Assembly (NCBI GenBank): GCA_934271085.1
Contig: CAKQQU010000020.1
Location: 1-24,939 of the forward strand
Reading direction: 5' to 3'
DNA: 24,939 bases
Source of the DNA: an uncultured Bacillota bacterium
GTDB lineage: Bacteria; Bacillota; Dehalobacteriia; UBA4068
The notes below the pieces were generated by a model that did no database searches, was not told where the DNA came from, and saw only the letters and a list, made by a program, of their open reading frames with translations. Position 1 is the first letter of the stretch. Each line of letters opens with the position of its first letter. A program made the position numbers and the translations under genes. Shown piece after piece: positions 14,563 through 22,694 of the stretch.

Positions 14563-15392
14563 ATGCTCTTTTCCAATATCAGTTTTTGCAAAACGCAGTT
14601 TTTGCCTCTATATTGGCCAGCATTGTCTGCGGTGTTATCGGGGTAATAATAGTCGAAAAGAGATTGCTGATGATGAGCGGCGGCATTGCGCATACAGCCT
14701 ATGGAGGAGTGGGTTTAGGTTATCTGCTGGGCTTTGAGCCGATTCTGGGAGCCATGGGCTTTTCAGTGGCAGCCGCCTTCGGTATTGGCGCAGTCAAGCG
14801 CAAGGGCGGCGGCGGTACTGATGTTATCATCGCCATGCTCTGGGCACTGGGAATGGCGCTTGGTATAGCTTTTATAGGTATAGCGCCGGGATATCCCCCT
14901 GATATGGATTCCTATCTGTTCGGCAATATTCTCTCAGTTACCAGAAAAGACCTGCTTACCATGGTCATTATGACTGCTGTTATCATTGCGGTGATTTTTA
15001 TTTTTTACAATGACTGGAAGCTTTATCTGTTCGACGAGGAATTTGCCAGCATTATCGGTCTGAAAACGACCTTTCTTGAATACCTGCTGCTGGTAATGGT
15101 GGCCTTGACTGTAGTTGTGATGATCCGCGTGGCGGGAATAATCCTGGTAATAGCTCTTTTCAGCGCTCCGGCAGCCATTTCCCAGATGCTCACGGATAAG
15201 CTCAGCAGAAGGATGATATACGCGATAATCCTGGGAATATTATTCTGCCTGAGCGGACTGACAGTTTCTTATTTATGGGATATTGCTTCAGGCGCAACTA
15301 TCATAATTATATCCGTTATTTGCTACGCTATCGCTGCCCTGATAAAAAATTTGCATAATAAAAGACTGTTAAGATTAAAGAGGGCCAAATAA
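14556..15392 (+). CDS. znuB: Metal ABC transporter permease (ZnuB-like)
   Basis: The cluster A-I permease forms the metal channel in the cytoplasmic membrane. The hydrophobic 278-residue protein has about eight to nine helices. It carries the family segments EKRLLMMSGGIAHTAYGGVG (coupling region), SYLFGNIL, DEEFASIIGLK and RVAGIILVIALFSAPAA. A GTG at 14547 would add three residues but lies inside its own purine-rich site. I use TTG at 14556, which has AAAGGGG 8 bases upstream and gives the usual MLDAL-type N terminus. It overlaps znuC by 7 bases and ends the operon before a strong terminator. Confidence 0.93.
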   Translation: MLDALFQYQFLQNAVFASILASIVCGVIGVIIVEKRLLMMSGGIAHTAYGGVGLGYLLGFEPILGAMGFSVAAAFGIGAVKRKGGGGTDVIIAMLWALGMALGIAFIGIAPGYPPDMDSYLFGNILSVTRKDLLTMVIMTAVIIAVIFIFYNDWKLYLFDEEFASIIGLKTTFLEYLLLVMVALTVVVMIRVAGIILVIALFSAPAAISQMLTDKLSRRMIYAIILGILFCLSGLTVSYLWDIASGATIIIISVICYAIAALIKNLHNKRLLRLKRAK

Positions 15393-15422
15393 GTTTATTC
15401 AACTGTTATAAATTATTACCAT

Positions 15423-15455
15423 AAAAGTATGCCGTGCTACACGGCATACTTTTTT
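15423..15455 (+). terminator. Intrinsic terminator of znuACB
   Basis: A perfect 14-bp stem (15423-15436 with 15440-15453) has a 3-base loop CTA. The right arm runs into six consecutive T. Confidence 0.92.
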
Positions 15456-15490
15456 AGCGTTTGTATTAGTAAGAATAATTACTGAAATTT

Positions 15491-15519
15491 CTTGACTTTC
15501 CCTGACCTTCTGCTATAAT
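15491..15519 (+). promoter_or_regulatory. ctsR-clpC promoter with overlapping CtsR box
   Basis: TTGACT (15492-15497) and TATAAT (15514-15519) have a 16-base spacer, and a TGC just before the -10 makes it an extended -10 promoter. CTTGACT-TTC-CCTGACC (15491-15507) read on the minus strand is GGTCAGG-GAA-AGTCAAG. That is 11 of 14 specified positions of the CtsR heptad repeat RGTCAAA-NAN-RGTCAAA. Repressor binding would cover the -35, giving heat-inducible autoregulation. Confidence 0.8.
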
Positions 15520-15572
15520 TTAAGTATAGAGTTAGGAAAAGCATATGATACAGAGAATCGGAAAGGCCGTTT

Positions 15573-16040
15573 ATGAGTACTTTATCCAATCAAATAGAAG
15601 CATATTTAAAAAAACTTATGGCAGCATCGGATACGGGAATAATAGAGATAAAGCGCAGCGATCTGGCGGAAATTTTCATGTGTGTCCCCTCCCAGATAAA
15701 TTATGTATTATCTACCCGTTTTTCGGGCAATCAGGGATATATTGTGGAAAGCCGGCGGGGCGGCGGCGGTTTTGTTCGTATAATTCGCCTGTCAATGGAC
15801 AATGAACCGAATCTTACAGCCATGCTGGAAACTGCAGGCGAAAGAAAGGTCAGTCTTCAGGCCGGAGAAAAGCTGATAGAAAGGCTGCTTGACGAGGAAT
15901 TTATCAGCAAAAGGGAAAGCATGATAATAAAAGCGATGATTACGGATAAGGCAATAGGTAAAACAGAAGATCCCGATTCTCTCAGAGGAGACCTGCTCAA
16001 CTCTGTTTTACTGCTGCTATTACGAGATGATTTTGCATAA
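15573..16040 (+). CDS. ctsR: Transcriptional repressor CtsR
   Basis: CtsR is the heat-sensing repressor of class III heat-shock genes (clpC, clpP, clpE). The 155-residue protein has the N-terminal winged helix-turn-helix (about 3-65: DLAEIFMCVPSQINYVLSTRF). It also carries the RRGGGGFVRI wing, whose glycines form the thermosensing tip in characterised CtsR. The C-terminal four-helix domain (about 85-150) contacts McsB or Clp proteins in other species. The ATG has GGAAAGG 6 bases upstream. A CtsR-box-like site lies over its own promoter. The next gene starts 36 bases downstream and is the zinc-finger ClpC; the usual mcsA and mcsB are not between them. Confidence 0.95.
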   Translation: MSTLSNQIEAYLKKLMAASDTGIIEIKRSDLAEIFMCVPSQINYVLSTRFSGNQGYIVESRRGGGGFVRIIRLSMDNEPNLTAMLETAGERKVSLQAGEKLIERLLDEEFISKRESMIIKAMITDKAIGKTEDPDSLRGDLLNSVLLLLLRDDFA

Positions 16041-16076
16041 ACTGAAAATAATATCTGGCAATCGGAGGTGTTGACA

Positions 16077-18788
16077 ATGTTATGTCAGGTATGTAAAGAA
16101 CGGGAAGCTACTGTTAGGGTTACAAAAGTAGAAAACGGCAAAAGGGAAACGCAATTTTTATGCGATAAATGCGCAGCTGAAACCGGTGCCCTGAATATGT
16201 TTGGCGGATTCGGCATTGTTACGGATCATCCCGAACAGGTAAACCGGGTAAGCAGGCGCCTGACTGAGCGCGCAAGAAAAGCTTTGGCTTTGGCCGAGCA
16301 GGAAGCTCGTGAACGCCACAGCGGTTATATAAACACAGAGCATATGCTGCTGGGTCTTTTTCAGGTAGAGGACGGCATGGCCGCTAAAATTCTGGACGAC
16401 CTTAATCTGAGCGAGCAGCTTTTGTCGGAAAATATTGACGACGAGGCAAATTACGGAAGCAGTTTCCGCGGCTTTTCTCCCCAGGCTAAACGTGCCCTGC
16501 AGCTGGCAGTGGAAGAAGCTGTGCGCTGCGGCGTCAGTTTTGTGGATACCGAGCATCTTCTGCTGGGTCTGGCTGCGGAAGAAGAAGGCGCTGCCTCTAA
16601 CTGGCTACGCTCCATGGGCGAGGCCGGGGTACGGCGCATCCGCCAGATAATAGGCCGGGAAATGCAATCTTCCCACAGCGGCGAAGATTATGATAACGAT
16701 CAGTCGCCATATGGCGATGATGATATTCCCCAGCGGCATAAAAGCAAAACGCCTGTTATAGATAAATTTGGTCGCGACCTTACGCAAATGGCCCAGAAGG
16801 ATCAGCTTGATCCGGTTATTGGCCGGGAAAAGGAAATCGAAAGGGTCATCCAGATACTTTCCCGCCGTACCAAAAACAATCCTGTGCTTATCGGCGAACC
16901 TGGCGTGGGCAAGACAGCCATTGTAGAAGGTCTGGCCCAAATGATAACCGACGGACGCGTACCGGAGACTATCAGCGGCAAAAGGGTCGTGGCTCTGGAT
17001 ATGGGATCTATGGTGGCCGGCAGCAAATTCCGGGGCGAGTTTGAAGAAAGAATGAAAAAAATGATCGATGAGATCAGAGAAAACAAAAATATCATCCTTT
17101 TTATAGATGAGCTGCATACCCTTGTTGGTTCAGGCGCCGCGGAGGGCAGCATTGACGGGGCAAATATTCTCAAGCCCGCCCTGTCCAGAGGGGAGCTTCA
17201 ATGTATTGGCGCAACAACGATAAACGAGTACCGCAAATATATTGAAAAGGACGCTGCTTTGGAGCGCCGTTTCCAGCCTGTGATGGTAGGAGAACCCAAA
17301 GAGGAAGATGCGCTGCAGATAATGCGCGGATTAAGAGATAAATACGAAGCACACCACCGTGTTCAGATTACCGACGATGCCCTGGAAGCGGCTGTGCAGC
17401 TTTCCACCCGTTATCTCCCCGACCGCTTTTTACCGGACAAGGCGATAGATCTGGTGGACGAGGCAGCCAGCAAGATCCGATTGCAGGCGTACACTACCCC
17501 GCCTGACCTGAAAGATATGGAAAACCGGCTGGAAAACCTGCGCAAGGAAAAGGAAGCGGCCATAAACGCTCAGGAATTTGAAAAAGCAGCTCATCTGCGG
17601 GACGAAGAAAAGACCCTTCAGGAAAAAATTGACAATGACCGGAAAGGCTGGCAAAAGGAAAAAACAAGCCAGCTAAAGGTGGTGGATGCTCAGCAGATAG
17701 CGGCAGTTTTGGCGGATTGGACCGGCATACCATTGGCCAGGCTCAATCAGCAGGAAAGCGAAAGGCTGCTGCATCTGGAAGAACTGCTGCATCAAAGGGT
17801 GATCGGCCAGGACGAAGCTGTTACCAGCATAGCAAAAGCTGTCCGCCGGGCCAGGGCAGGTTTAAAAGATGCGAAACGGCCTATTGGCAGCTTTATCTTT
17901 CTGGGCCCCACAGGAGTTGGCAAAACAGAGCTGGCCAAGGCTCTTGCCAATATTATGTTCGGCAGCGATGATGCCATGGTTCGCCTGGATATGAGCGAGT
18001 ATATGGAAAAATTTTCCGTATCCCGCCTGGTAGGAGCTCCCCCCGGATATGTTGGTTATGAGGAAGGCGGGCAGTTGACCGAAGCAGTACGCCGCCGTCC
18101 CTATTGTGTGGTGCTTCTTGACGAGATCGAAAAAGCTCATCCTGATATATTTAACCTGCTGCTTCAGGTACTGGAGGACGGGCGGCTCACAGACAGCAAC
18201 GGCCATACCGTGGACTTTCGCAATACCATTATCATCATGACATCCAATATAGGAGCAAGTTCAGTCAACCGTGCCAGGTCTATGGGCTTTGCTTCCTCTG
18301 ATAACGGGACTGATGACAAATATCAGGAAATTAAAAACCGGATGCTGGATGAGTTGAAGAAAACATTTAAACCGGAATTTCTTAACAGGATAGATGATAC
18401 CATAGTTTTCCGTCCTCTCAATGAAGCGGAGATCAAAAAAATTGCCCAGCTTATGATATCCGAGGTCGATCAGAGGCTTTCCCGCCATGGGCTTTCCCTG
18501 GAGCTGTCCGATGAGGCATACAGCTATCTTGCCCAACGGGGGTTTGACAGTGTGTTCGGCGCACGTCCTCTGCGACGTACTATTCTCAATCTGCTGGAAG
18601 ATCCTATCGCTGAAGATATACTGCGGGGAAGATACAACAGCGGCGACTGCATAAAAGTAACTGTGCAGGATGATAAATTATGCTTTACCGCCCAAAGCCC
18701 CACCGTCTCCCCTGCTCCTTTAGCTGCCAGCACCGAGGCAGCGGCTACAGAAAATGATACAACTGTTCCTGATGCCAATCAGCCATAA
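16077..18788 (+). CDS. clpC: ClpC AAA+ unfoldase with N-terminal McsA-like zinc finger
   Basis: ClpC unfolds substrates for ClpP. In this 903-residue protein, residues 1-40 form a McsA-type zinc finger (Cys3-x2-Cys6, Cys29-x2-Cys32). Two Clp-N repeats follow at about 60-200; both TEH motifs keep the Glu (about 88 and 159) equivalent to the phosphoarginine-binding Glu32/Glu106 of Bacillus ClpC. AAA-1 has GEPGVGKTA (273-281) and LFIDELH. The middle domain contains a UVR motif (about 481-517). AAA-2 has GPTGVGKTE (610-618) and VVLLDEIEKAHPD, and MGF (736-738) is the probable ClpP-docking loop. A Pro/Ala/Thr-rich tail of about 30 residues ends it. The ATG at 16077 has GGAGG 8 bases upstream; a GTG three codons earlier overlaps that site. 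Bacillus ClpC is about 810 residues and lacks the finger. Confidence 0.93.
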   Translation: MLCQVCKEREATVRVTKVENGKRETQFLCDKCAAETGALNMFGGFGIVTDHPEQVNRVSRRLTERARKALALAEQEARERHSGYINTEHMLLGLFQVEDGMAAKILDDLNLSEQLLSENIDDEANYGSSFRGFSPQAKRALQLAVEEAVRCGVSFVDTEHLLLGLAAEEEGAASNWLRSMGEAGVRRIRQIIGREMQSSHSGEDYDNDQSPYGDDDIPQRHKSKTPVIDKFGRDLTQMAQKDQLDPVIGREKEIERVIQILSRRTKNNPVLIGEPGVGKTAIVEGLAQMITDGRVPETISGKRVVALDMGSMVAGSKFRGEFEERMKKMIDEIRENKNIILFIDELHTLVGSGAAEGSIDGANILKPALSRGELQCIGATTINEYRKYIEKDAALERRFQPVMVGEPKEEDALQIMRGLRDKYEAHHRVQITDDALEAAVQLSTRYLPDRFLPDKAIDLVDEAASKIRLQAYTTPPDLKDMENRLENLRKEKEAAINAQEFEKAAHLRDEEKTLQEKIDNDRKGWQKEKTSQLKVVDAQQIAAVLADWTGIPLARLNQQESERLLHLEELLHQRVIGQDEAVTSIAKAVRRARAGLKDAKRPIGSFIFLGPTGVGKTELAKALANIMFGSDDAMVRLDMSEYMEKFSVSRLVGAPPGYVGYEEGGQLTEAVRRRPYCVVLLDEIEKAHPDIFNLLLQVLEDGRLTDSNGHTVDFRNTIIIMTSNIGASSVNRARSMGFASSDNGTDDKYQEIKNRMLDELKKTFKPEFLNRIDDTIVFRPLNEAEIKKIAQLMISEVDQRLSRHGLSLELSDEAYSYLAQRGFDSVFGARPLRRTILNLLEDPIAEDILRGRYNSGDCIKVTVQDDKLCFTAQSPTVSPAPLAASTEAAATENDTTVPDANQP

Positions 18789-18814
18789 TCTTTATCCGAT
18801 GCAATATAGTTAAG

Positions 18815-18850
18815 AAAATCCCGGCACTTAAGCAGTGTCGGGATTTTTCT
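18815..18850. terminator. Terminator between clpC and thiI
   Basis: AAAATCCCGGCACT (18815-18828) pairs with AGTGTCGGGATTTT (18834-18847, one G-T wobble) around a 5-base loop, followed by TCT. The A-rich left flank means it can also stop minus-strand transcripts from thiI, which ends at 18892. Confidence 0.85.
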
Positions 18851-18891
18851 TTATTCATTAACCTTTTACATACAGTTTGAGTGACATGGGG

Positions 18892-20070
18892 CTATTGTAT
18901 AGTCAGCATCTCTGATTTTGCCAAAGCATCTTCAATAAGAAGATCTATATCCAATGCCTGTTCCATCTCCAGCGCCTCTTTAAGCACAGGGCGGATCTTG
19001 GGATAATCCGGCAAAAATACCGTGCAGCAATCTTCAAATGGCAAAATAGAGGTCTCATAAGTGCCCAGTTCCCGGGAGCGCTCCATTATTTCCTCTTTAT
19101 CCATACCCACCAGAGGACGCATAACCGGCATATTGATAGCGTCATTTATGACAGAAATACTTTCCAGGGTTTGCGAGGCTACCTGTCCTACGCTTTCACC
19201 GGTATAGATAGCCAGACATTTCCGCTGTTCTGCAACACGCTCCGCTATCCTGTACATAAAACGGCGCATGATAGTGATTCCGTATTCCTCGGGGCAGTTG
19301 GCGTAAATGGCTTTCTGTATCTCGGTAAAGTGTATCATATGCAGTTTAATGGGAGCGCCGTGCCATTTGGCCAAAATTTTGCACAGTTCATAAACCTTTT
19401 CCTTGGCTTTTTCCCCGGTAAAGGGAAAGCTGTGAAAATGAATAGCCTCAACTGAAACGCCGCGTTTCATAGCCAAAGAGGCTGCCACAGGGCTGTCGAT
19501 ACCACCGGAGAGCATCACCATTGCCTTACCGCTGCAGCCTACAGGCAGGCCGCCTGCGCAGCGAATAGTCTCGCCAAAAACAAAATTTCCTTCTGCCCTT
19601 ACCTCAATATTGATGGTAGCCTGCGGTTTGTGCATATCAGCATCATAACGGCTGTCGCCGGACAGCTTATCAAAGATGATATTGGCCACAGCCCTGCTTA
19701 TTTCAGGGGATGTAAGGGGAAAGCTCTTATCGGTGCGGCGCGTTTCCACCTTAAATGTGCCTCCATTGGGCAATTCCCTTAGGAGAATCCCATATGCCGC
19801 ATCCGCCATATCCTCAATACGGCAGCCTGTCTGCTCTACCGGTGAAAGGGAATATATACCATAAACGCGCTGCATCCTCTCAATAGCTTCCGCACTATGG
19901 GCCTGGTCAATATCCAACCACAGCCTACCCCAGGTAACTTTTACCTGCCAGTCAGGCAGACCTTTCAAAGCCACTCTGATATTCCGTGCCAGACGGCCAA
20001 CAAACAAATGCCTGTTTTTTCCTTTAAGACCCAGCTCGCCATAACGGATCAAAATTAACTGCCTAGCCAT
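18892..20070 (-). CDS. thiI: tRNA 4-thiouridine synthetase ThiI
   Basis: It adenylates U8 of tRNA and inserts sulfur taken as persulfide from a cysteine desulfurase to make 4-thiouridine; in many bacteria it also supplies ThiS thiocarboxylate for thiamine. The 392-residue form has an N-terminal ferredoxin-like domain (LIRYGELGLKGKNR), a THUMP domain (about 60-165) and the PP-loop SGGIDS (188-193). Cys348/Cys349 in FEDCCTVF match the acceptor cysteine region of E. coli. The C-terminal rhodanese domain of enteric ThiI is absent, as is usual in Firmicutes, so sulfur must come directly from a desulfurase such as the nifS two genes upstream. AGGAGAGG precedes the ATG and overlaps the stop of the NYN gene, so the two are coupled. 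Confidence 0.95.
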   Translation of the reverse strand: MARQLILIRYGELGLKGKNRHLFVGRLARNIRVALKGLPDWQVKVTWGRLWLDIDQAHSAEAIERMQRVYGIYSLSPVEQTGCRIEDMADAAYGILLRELPNGGTFKVETRRTDKSFPLTSPEISRAVANIIFDKLSGDSRYDADMHKPQATINIEVRAEGNFVFGETIRCAGGLPVGCSGKAMVMLSGGIDSPVAASLAMKRGVSVEAIHFHSFPFTGEKAKEKVYELCKILAKWHGAPIKLHMIHFTEIQKAIYANCPEEYGITIMRRFMYRIAERVAEQRKCLAIYTGESVGQVASQTLESISVINDAINMPVMRPLVGMDKEEIMERSRELGTYETSILPFEDCCTVFLPDYPKIRPVLKEALEMEQALDIDLLIEDALAKSEMLTIQ

Positions 20071-20080
20071 GATACCTCTC

Positions 20081-21406
20081 CTAAATAAGCTTTTTGATCA
20101 TATTATAAACATTTCTGCCCTGATCCTGTCCCAATCTGCGCCTTATCATATTATAAAGATCGGATTTTCCTTTGGCAGTATTGATATATTTGGTAATATC
20201 TGCCAACCAGTCTTTATCACCGGCATCCGGAATAACGGAAAGCACAGTTGCTTCGTCAATCGATTTGCGTTCTTTGGACGAAGGGGCATCTGAAACAATG
20301 GTTTCCTTGTTTATTGCCGCATCCTGCTGCTCAGATTTTTTAGCGCGGGAACGGCGGCGGGAAGCCTTCTTTTCGGGAGCTTTTGCGGATACTGATCCAT
20401 CTTTTACTTGCTCAGATGTGGTATTATCCTTAGCTTCCTGAATACTCCCCACTGCCAGATCAGCAGACCCGGCCCCGTCTTTATCGCCAGTTTTTTCTTT
20501 GTCCCTGCCACGGGGTTTTGCCTTGATTCCGGAACGGTTTCTGCGCTTTCCGGAGCTTTTGACAGCCTCTTCATTATCTTTATTGCTATCCTTTTTAACT
20601 GCCCCGGCAGGCTCTATGATATCCGGCATTTCAATAGGCGGTATCAGGATATTTTCAGCGTCAGCAGTATTATCCCGGCCAGGGGCAGGCTGGCGTTTCT
20701 TTTTACCGGCAGCCAGCACTTCCGCAGGCAGGACAAACTCGATGATCTTTGGCCGCGAGCTTTTCGGTACCTTCTGCTCATTATCGACCCTATCTGTTTT
20801 TTCGGCTTTTTCAGCCTTAACTGCAACTGCTGCATTGTTATCTACTGCTTCCGCAGCATCTTTTTCCTTTGGTTCAGAAGTCAATTTTTTACCGGATCTG
20901 ACCCTTCTGCTACGGTCTTTTTTAGCTACAGCCTGGACAACTGTTTCCGATGGTGTATCGCTGCTGTTTTCTGTTTCCTCGGCCACAGCATTTTCCATGT
21001 CGATATCTCTGATATTATCATCGATTTCCGCTTTTTTAGCGCTATTAAGCTTTATACTATGAATAAGTGAAATATCAATATCCTTTTCCATAGTTTTCCA
21101 AAAAGCGATAAGATGCCGATATCCCTGATCCTTGCTGACAATACGGTATTTCTGATTTTTATCCTCGCAGATAAGATAGCCAAGATAAGAAGAAAGTTGA
21201 TGATCCAGAGCATTTTTCCCGCCTACAACAGCTTTAAAATAAAAGAATTGTGCTTGGGACTTATTTATCTGTTCATGAAGTTCAAAAGTAAGACGTTTAC
21301 CGTTATCGCTGTAGAAAATATAAACCTTATCATCAGGAGAAAGATTAAGAATACCGCTTAATCCTTCGTAATGGACATTTTCAAAATCAATCAAATAGCT
21401 TGCCAT
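20081..21406 (-). CDS. NYN-domain (PIN-like nuclease) protein with basic linker, unknown role
   Basis: In this 441-residue protein, residues 1-120 look like a NYN/PIN-like metal-dependent RNase fold. Acidic positions are Asp7 (YLIDFEN), Asp34 (FYSDNG), Asp68 (NALDHQLSSYLG) and Asp93 (VSKDQGY). Residues 121-380 are low-complexity and charged, alternating acidic stretches with Arg/Lys blocks (162-174, 235-238, 286-305, 346-357), which suggests nucleic-acid binding. Residues 385-441 form a compact end domain with two YNMI-(K/R)2 repeats. I do not recognise the exact family. It lies between nifS (44 bases upstream) and thiI (10 bases downstream), and its stop lies in the thiI ribosome binding site. 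AGGAG is 14 bases before the ATG, an unusually long spacing; no closer in-frame start exists, since a TGA is two codons upstream. Confidence 0.8.
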   Translation of the reverse strand: MASYLIDFENVHYEGLSGILNLSPDDKVYIFYSDNGKRLTFELHEQINKSQAQFFYFKAVVGGKNALDHQLSSYLGYLICEDKNQKYRIVSKDQGYRHLIAFWKTMEKDIDISLIHSIKLNSAKKAEIDDNIRDIDMENAVAEETENSSDTPSETVVQAVAKKDRSRRVRSGKKLTSEPKEKDAAEAVDNNAAVAVKAEKAEKTDRVDNEQKVPKSSRPKIIEFVLPAEVLAAGKKKRQPAPGRDNTADAENILIPPIEMPDIIEPAGAVKKDSNKDNEEAVKSSGKRRNRSGIKAKPRGRDKEKTGDKDGAGSADLAVGSIQEAKDNTTSEQVKDGSVSAKAPEKKASRRRSRAKKSEQQDAAINKETIVSDAPSSKERKSIDEATVLSVIPDAGDKDWLADITKYINTAKGKSDLYNMIRRRLGQDQGRNVYNMIKKLI

Positions 21407-21450
21407 AAAATATCAATATTCTCCTAAAAAAATTTCTGCGTAGTTTTTCC

Positions 21451-22629
21451 TTAGTTTCTGCGCTTCCGCTTACCTAATTGTTTAACAAGGGACAGTTCAT
21501 CAATGGTTTCCGCTATTATGTCTGCGGCAGCGCGGGCCTGATCAACAGTATTGTATCTGGAAAAAGAAAAACGAATAGCCGAATCAATCTGGCTTTCAGG
21601 CAGGCCCATTGCCGCTAAAATCCGGCTGCCCTTGCTGCTTTTGGAGGTACAGGCGCTGCCGGCGGAAACAAACAAGCCTTTGGACTCCAGACTATGGAGC
21701 ATAACCTCGCTGCGAATACCCGGAAAAGACATATTGAGTATGTGGGCCGCGCCTTTATCACCTACAGCCCCATTAACCAGACAATCAGGTACCAATTTTT
21801 GCAGAGTCTGACAAAGTGTATCCTTTACCTGCTGCATACCAGCGTAATATTTGGGCATATCAGCATAACAATCTCCCGCTGCCACTGCAAAAGCCATAAT
21901 GCCGCTCATATTCTCGGTTCCGGAACGGAATCCTCTTTCCTGACCACCGCCAAACATCAGCGGAGGGAAATTGCGTTCCTTTCTCAACCACAGCATACCA
22001 ATGCCTTTTGGCGCATGAATTTTGTGGCCGCTTATGGACAAGGCGTCTATCTGCCAATCAGCCACAGATATGGGCAAACGTCCAAAACTTTGCACAGCAT
22101 CCACATGGAACAATGCAAGCGGCGCTTTTGATCGTATCAGTTTTCCGGCTTCGCTCAGGGGCTGGATCGCGCCTGTTTCATTATTTACATGCATGATGCT
22201 GACTAAAGCGGTATCGTCTGTCAGCAGCGATTCCAGCATATCCAGATCGATTATGCCGTTTTTATCAACATCAATAAACCTGACATCGCAGCCCTGGGAT
22301 ACAAGCCTTTTTGCAGGTTCGTAAACAGCAGGGTGTTCCACAGACGATACAATTATCCGCCCCTGCTTTCCTCTGCTTTTGCCTGCACCCTGAACTACTA
22401 TATTATCGCTTTCCGTACCGCAGGATGTAAAATAAAGCTCATCTGCAGAAACATTAAGGCACTTTGCAAATACTCCCCGCGCTTCATTAAGCTCATGAAA
22501 GGCAGCGGCGCCTCTACTGTGAACAGAGGACGGATTGCCGTAATTCTCTGTCATTGCCCTGTATGCTGCATTTGCCGCTTTTTCGCTTACCTTAGTGGTA
22601 GCGCTGTTGTCAAAATAAATCTCTTTCAT
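21451..22629 (-). CDS. nifS: Cysteine desulfurase (NifS/IscS family)
   Basis: This PLP enzyme takes sulfur from cysteine as an active-site persulfide and passes it to ThiI or scaffold proteins. In the 392-residue protein visible sites are YFDNSATT, GTESDN, SVEHPAV with His99 over the PLP ring, HVDAVQSFG, the PLP Lys203 in SGHKIHAPKG, and the catalytic Cys327 in SAGSACTSKSSKGSRI. The end is unusually basic (KRKRRN). An in-frame ATG 20 codons upstream (22689) is rejected because it lies before the hppA terminator hairpin and gives an atypical extension. The ATG at 22629 has AGGTGAT at good spacing. Being in line with thiI suggests a dedicated tRNA-thiolation donor, as NifZ is for ThiI in Bacillus, rather than general Fe-S assembly; this is inference. 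Confidence 0.93.
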   Translation of the reverse strand: MKEIYFDNSATTKVSEKAANAAYRAMTENYGNPSSVHSRGAAAFHELNEARGVFAKCLNVSADELYFTSCGTESDNIVVQGAGKSRGKQGRIIVSSVEHPAVYEPAKRLVSQGCDVRFIDVDKNGIIDLDMLESLLTDDTALVSIMHVNNETGAIQPLSEAGKLIRSKAPLALFHVDAVQSFGRLPISVADWQIDALSISGHKIHAPKGIGMLWLRKERNFPPLMFGGGQERGFRSGTENMSGIMAFAVAAGDCYADMPKYYAGMQQVKDTLCQTLQKLVPDCLVNGAVGDKGAAHILNMSFPGIRSEVMLHSLESKGLFVSAGSACTSKSSKGSRILAAMGLPESQIDSAIRFSFSRYNTVDQARAAADIIAETIDELSLVKQLGKRKRRN

Positions 22630-22648
22630 GGATATCACCTGAAATAAA

Positions 22649-22679
22649 TGAGCCGGACAGGATAAACCTATCCGGCTCA
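22649..22679 (-). terminator. Terminator of hppA in the nifS leader
   Basis: TGAGCCGGA (22649-22657) pairs with TCCGGCTCA (22671-22679), with a further AGG/CCT pair inside. On the minus strand it is followed by TTTATTTC. It lies 15 bases after the hppA stop and only 20 bases before the nifS ATG. Confidence 0.75.
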
Positions 22680-22694
22680 AGTAATGCATTGATA

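Noticed and set aside
22630..22689. 20-residue N-terminal extension of nifS
   Set aside because: It would translate through the hppA terminator hairpin. The family normally starts near the YFDNSATT motif.
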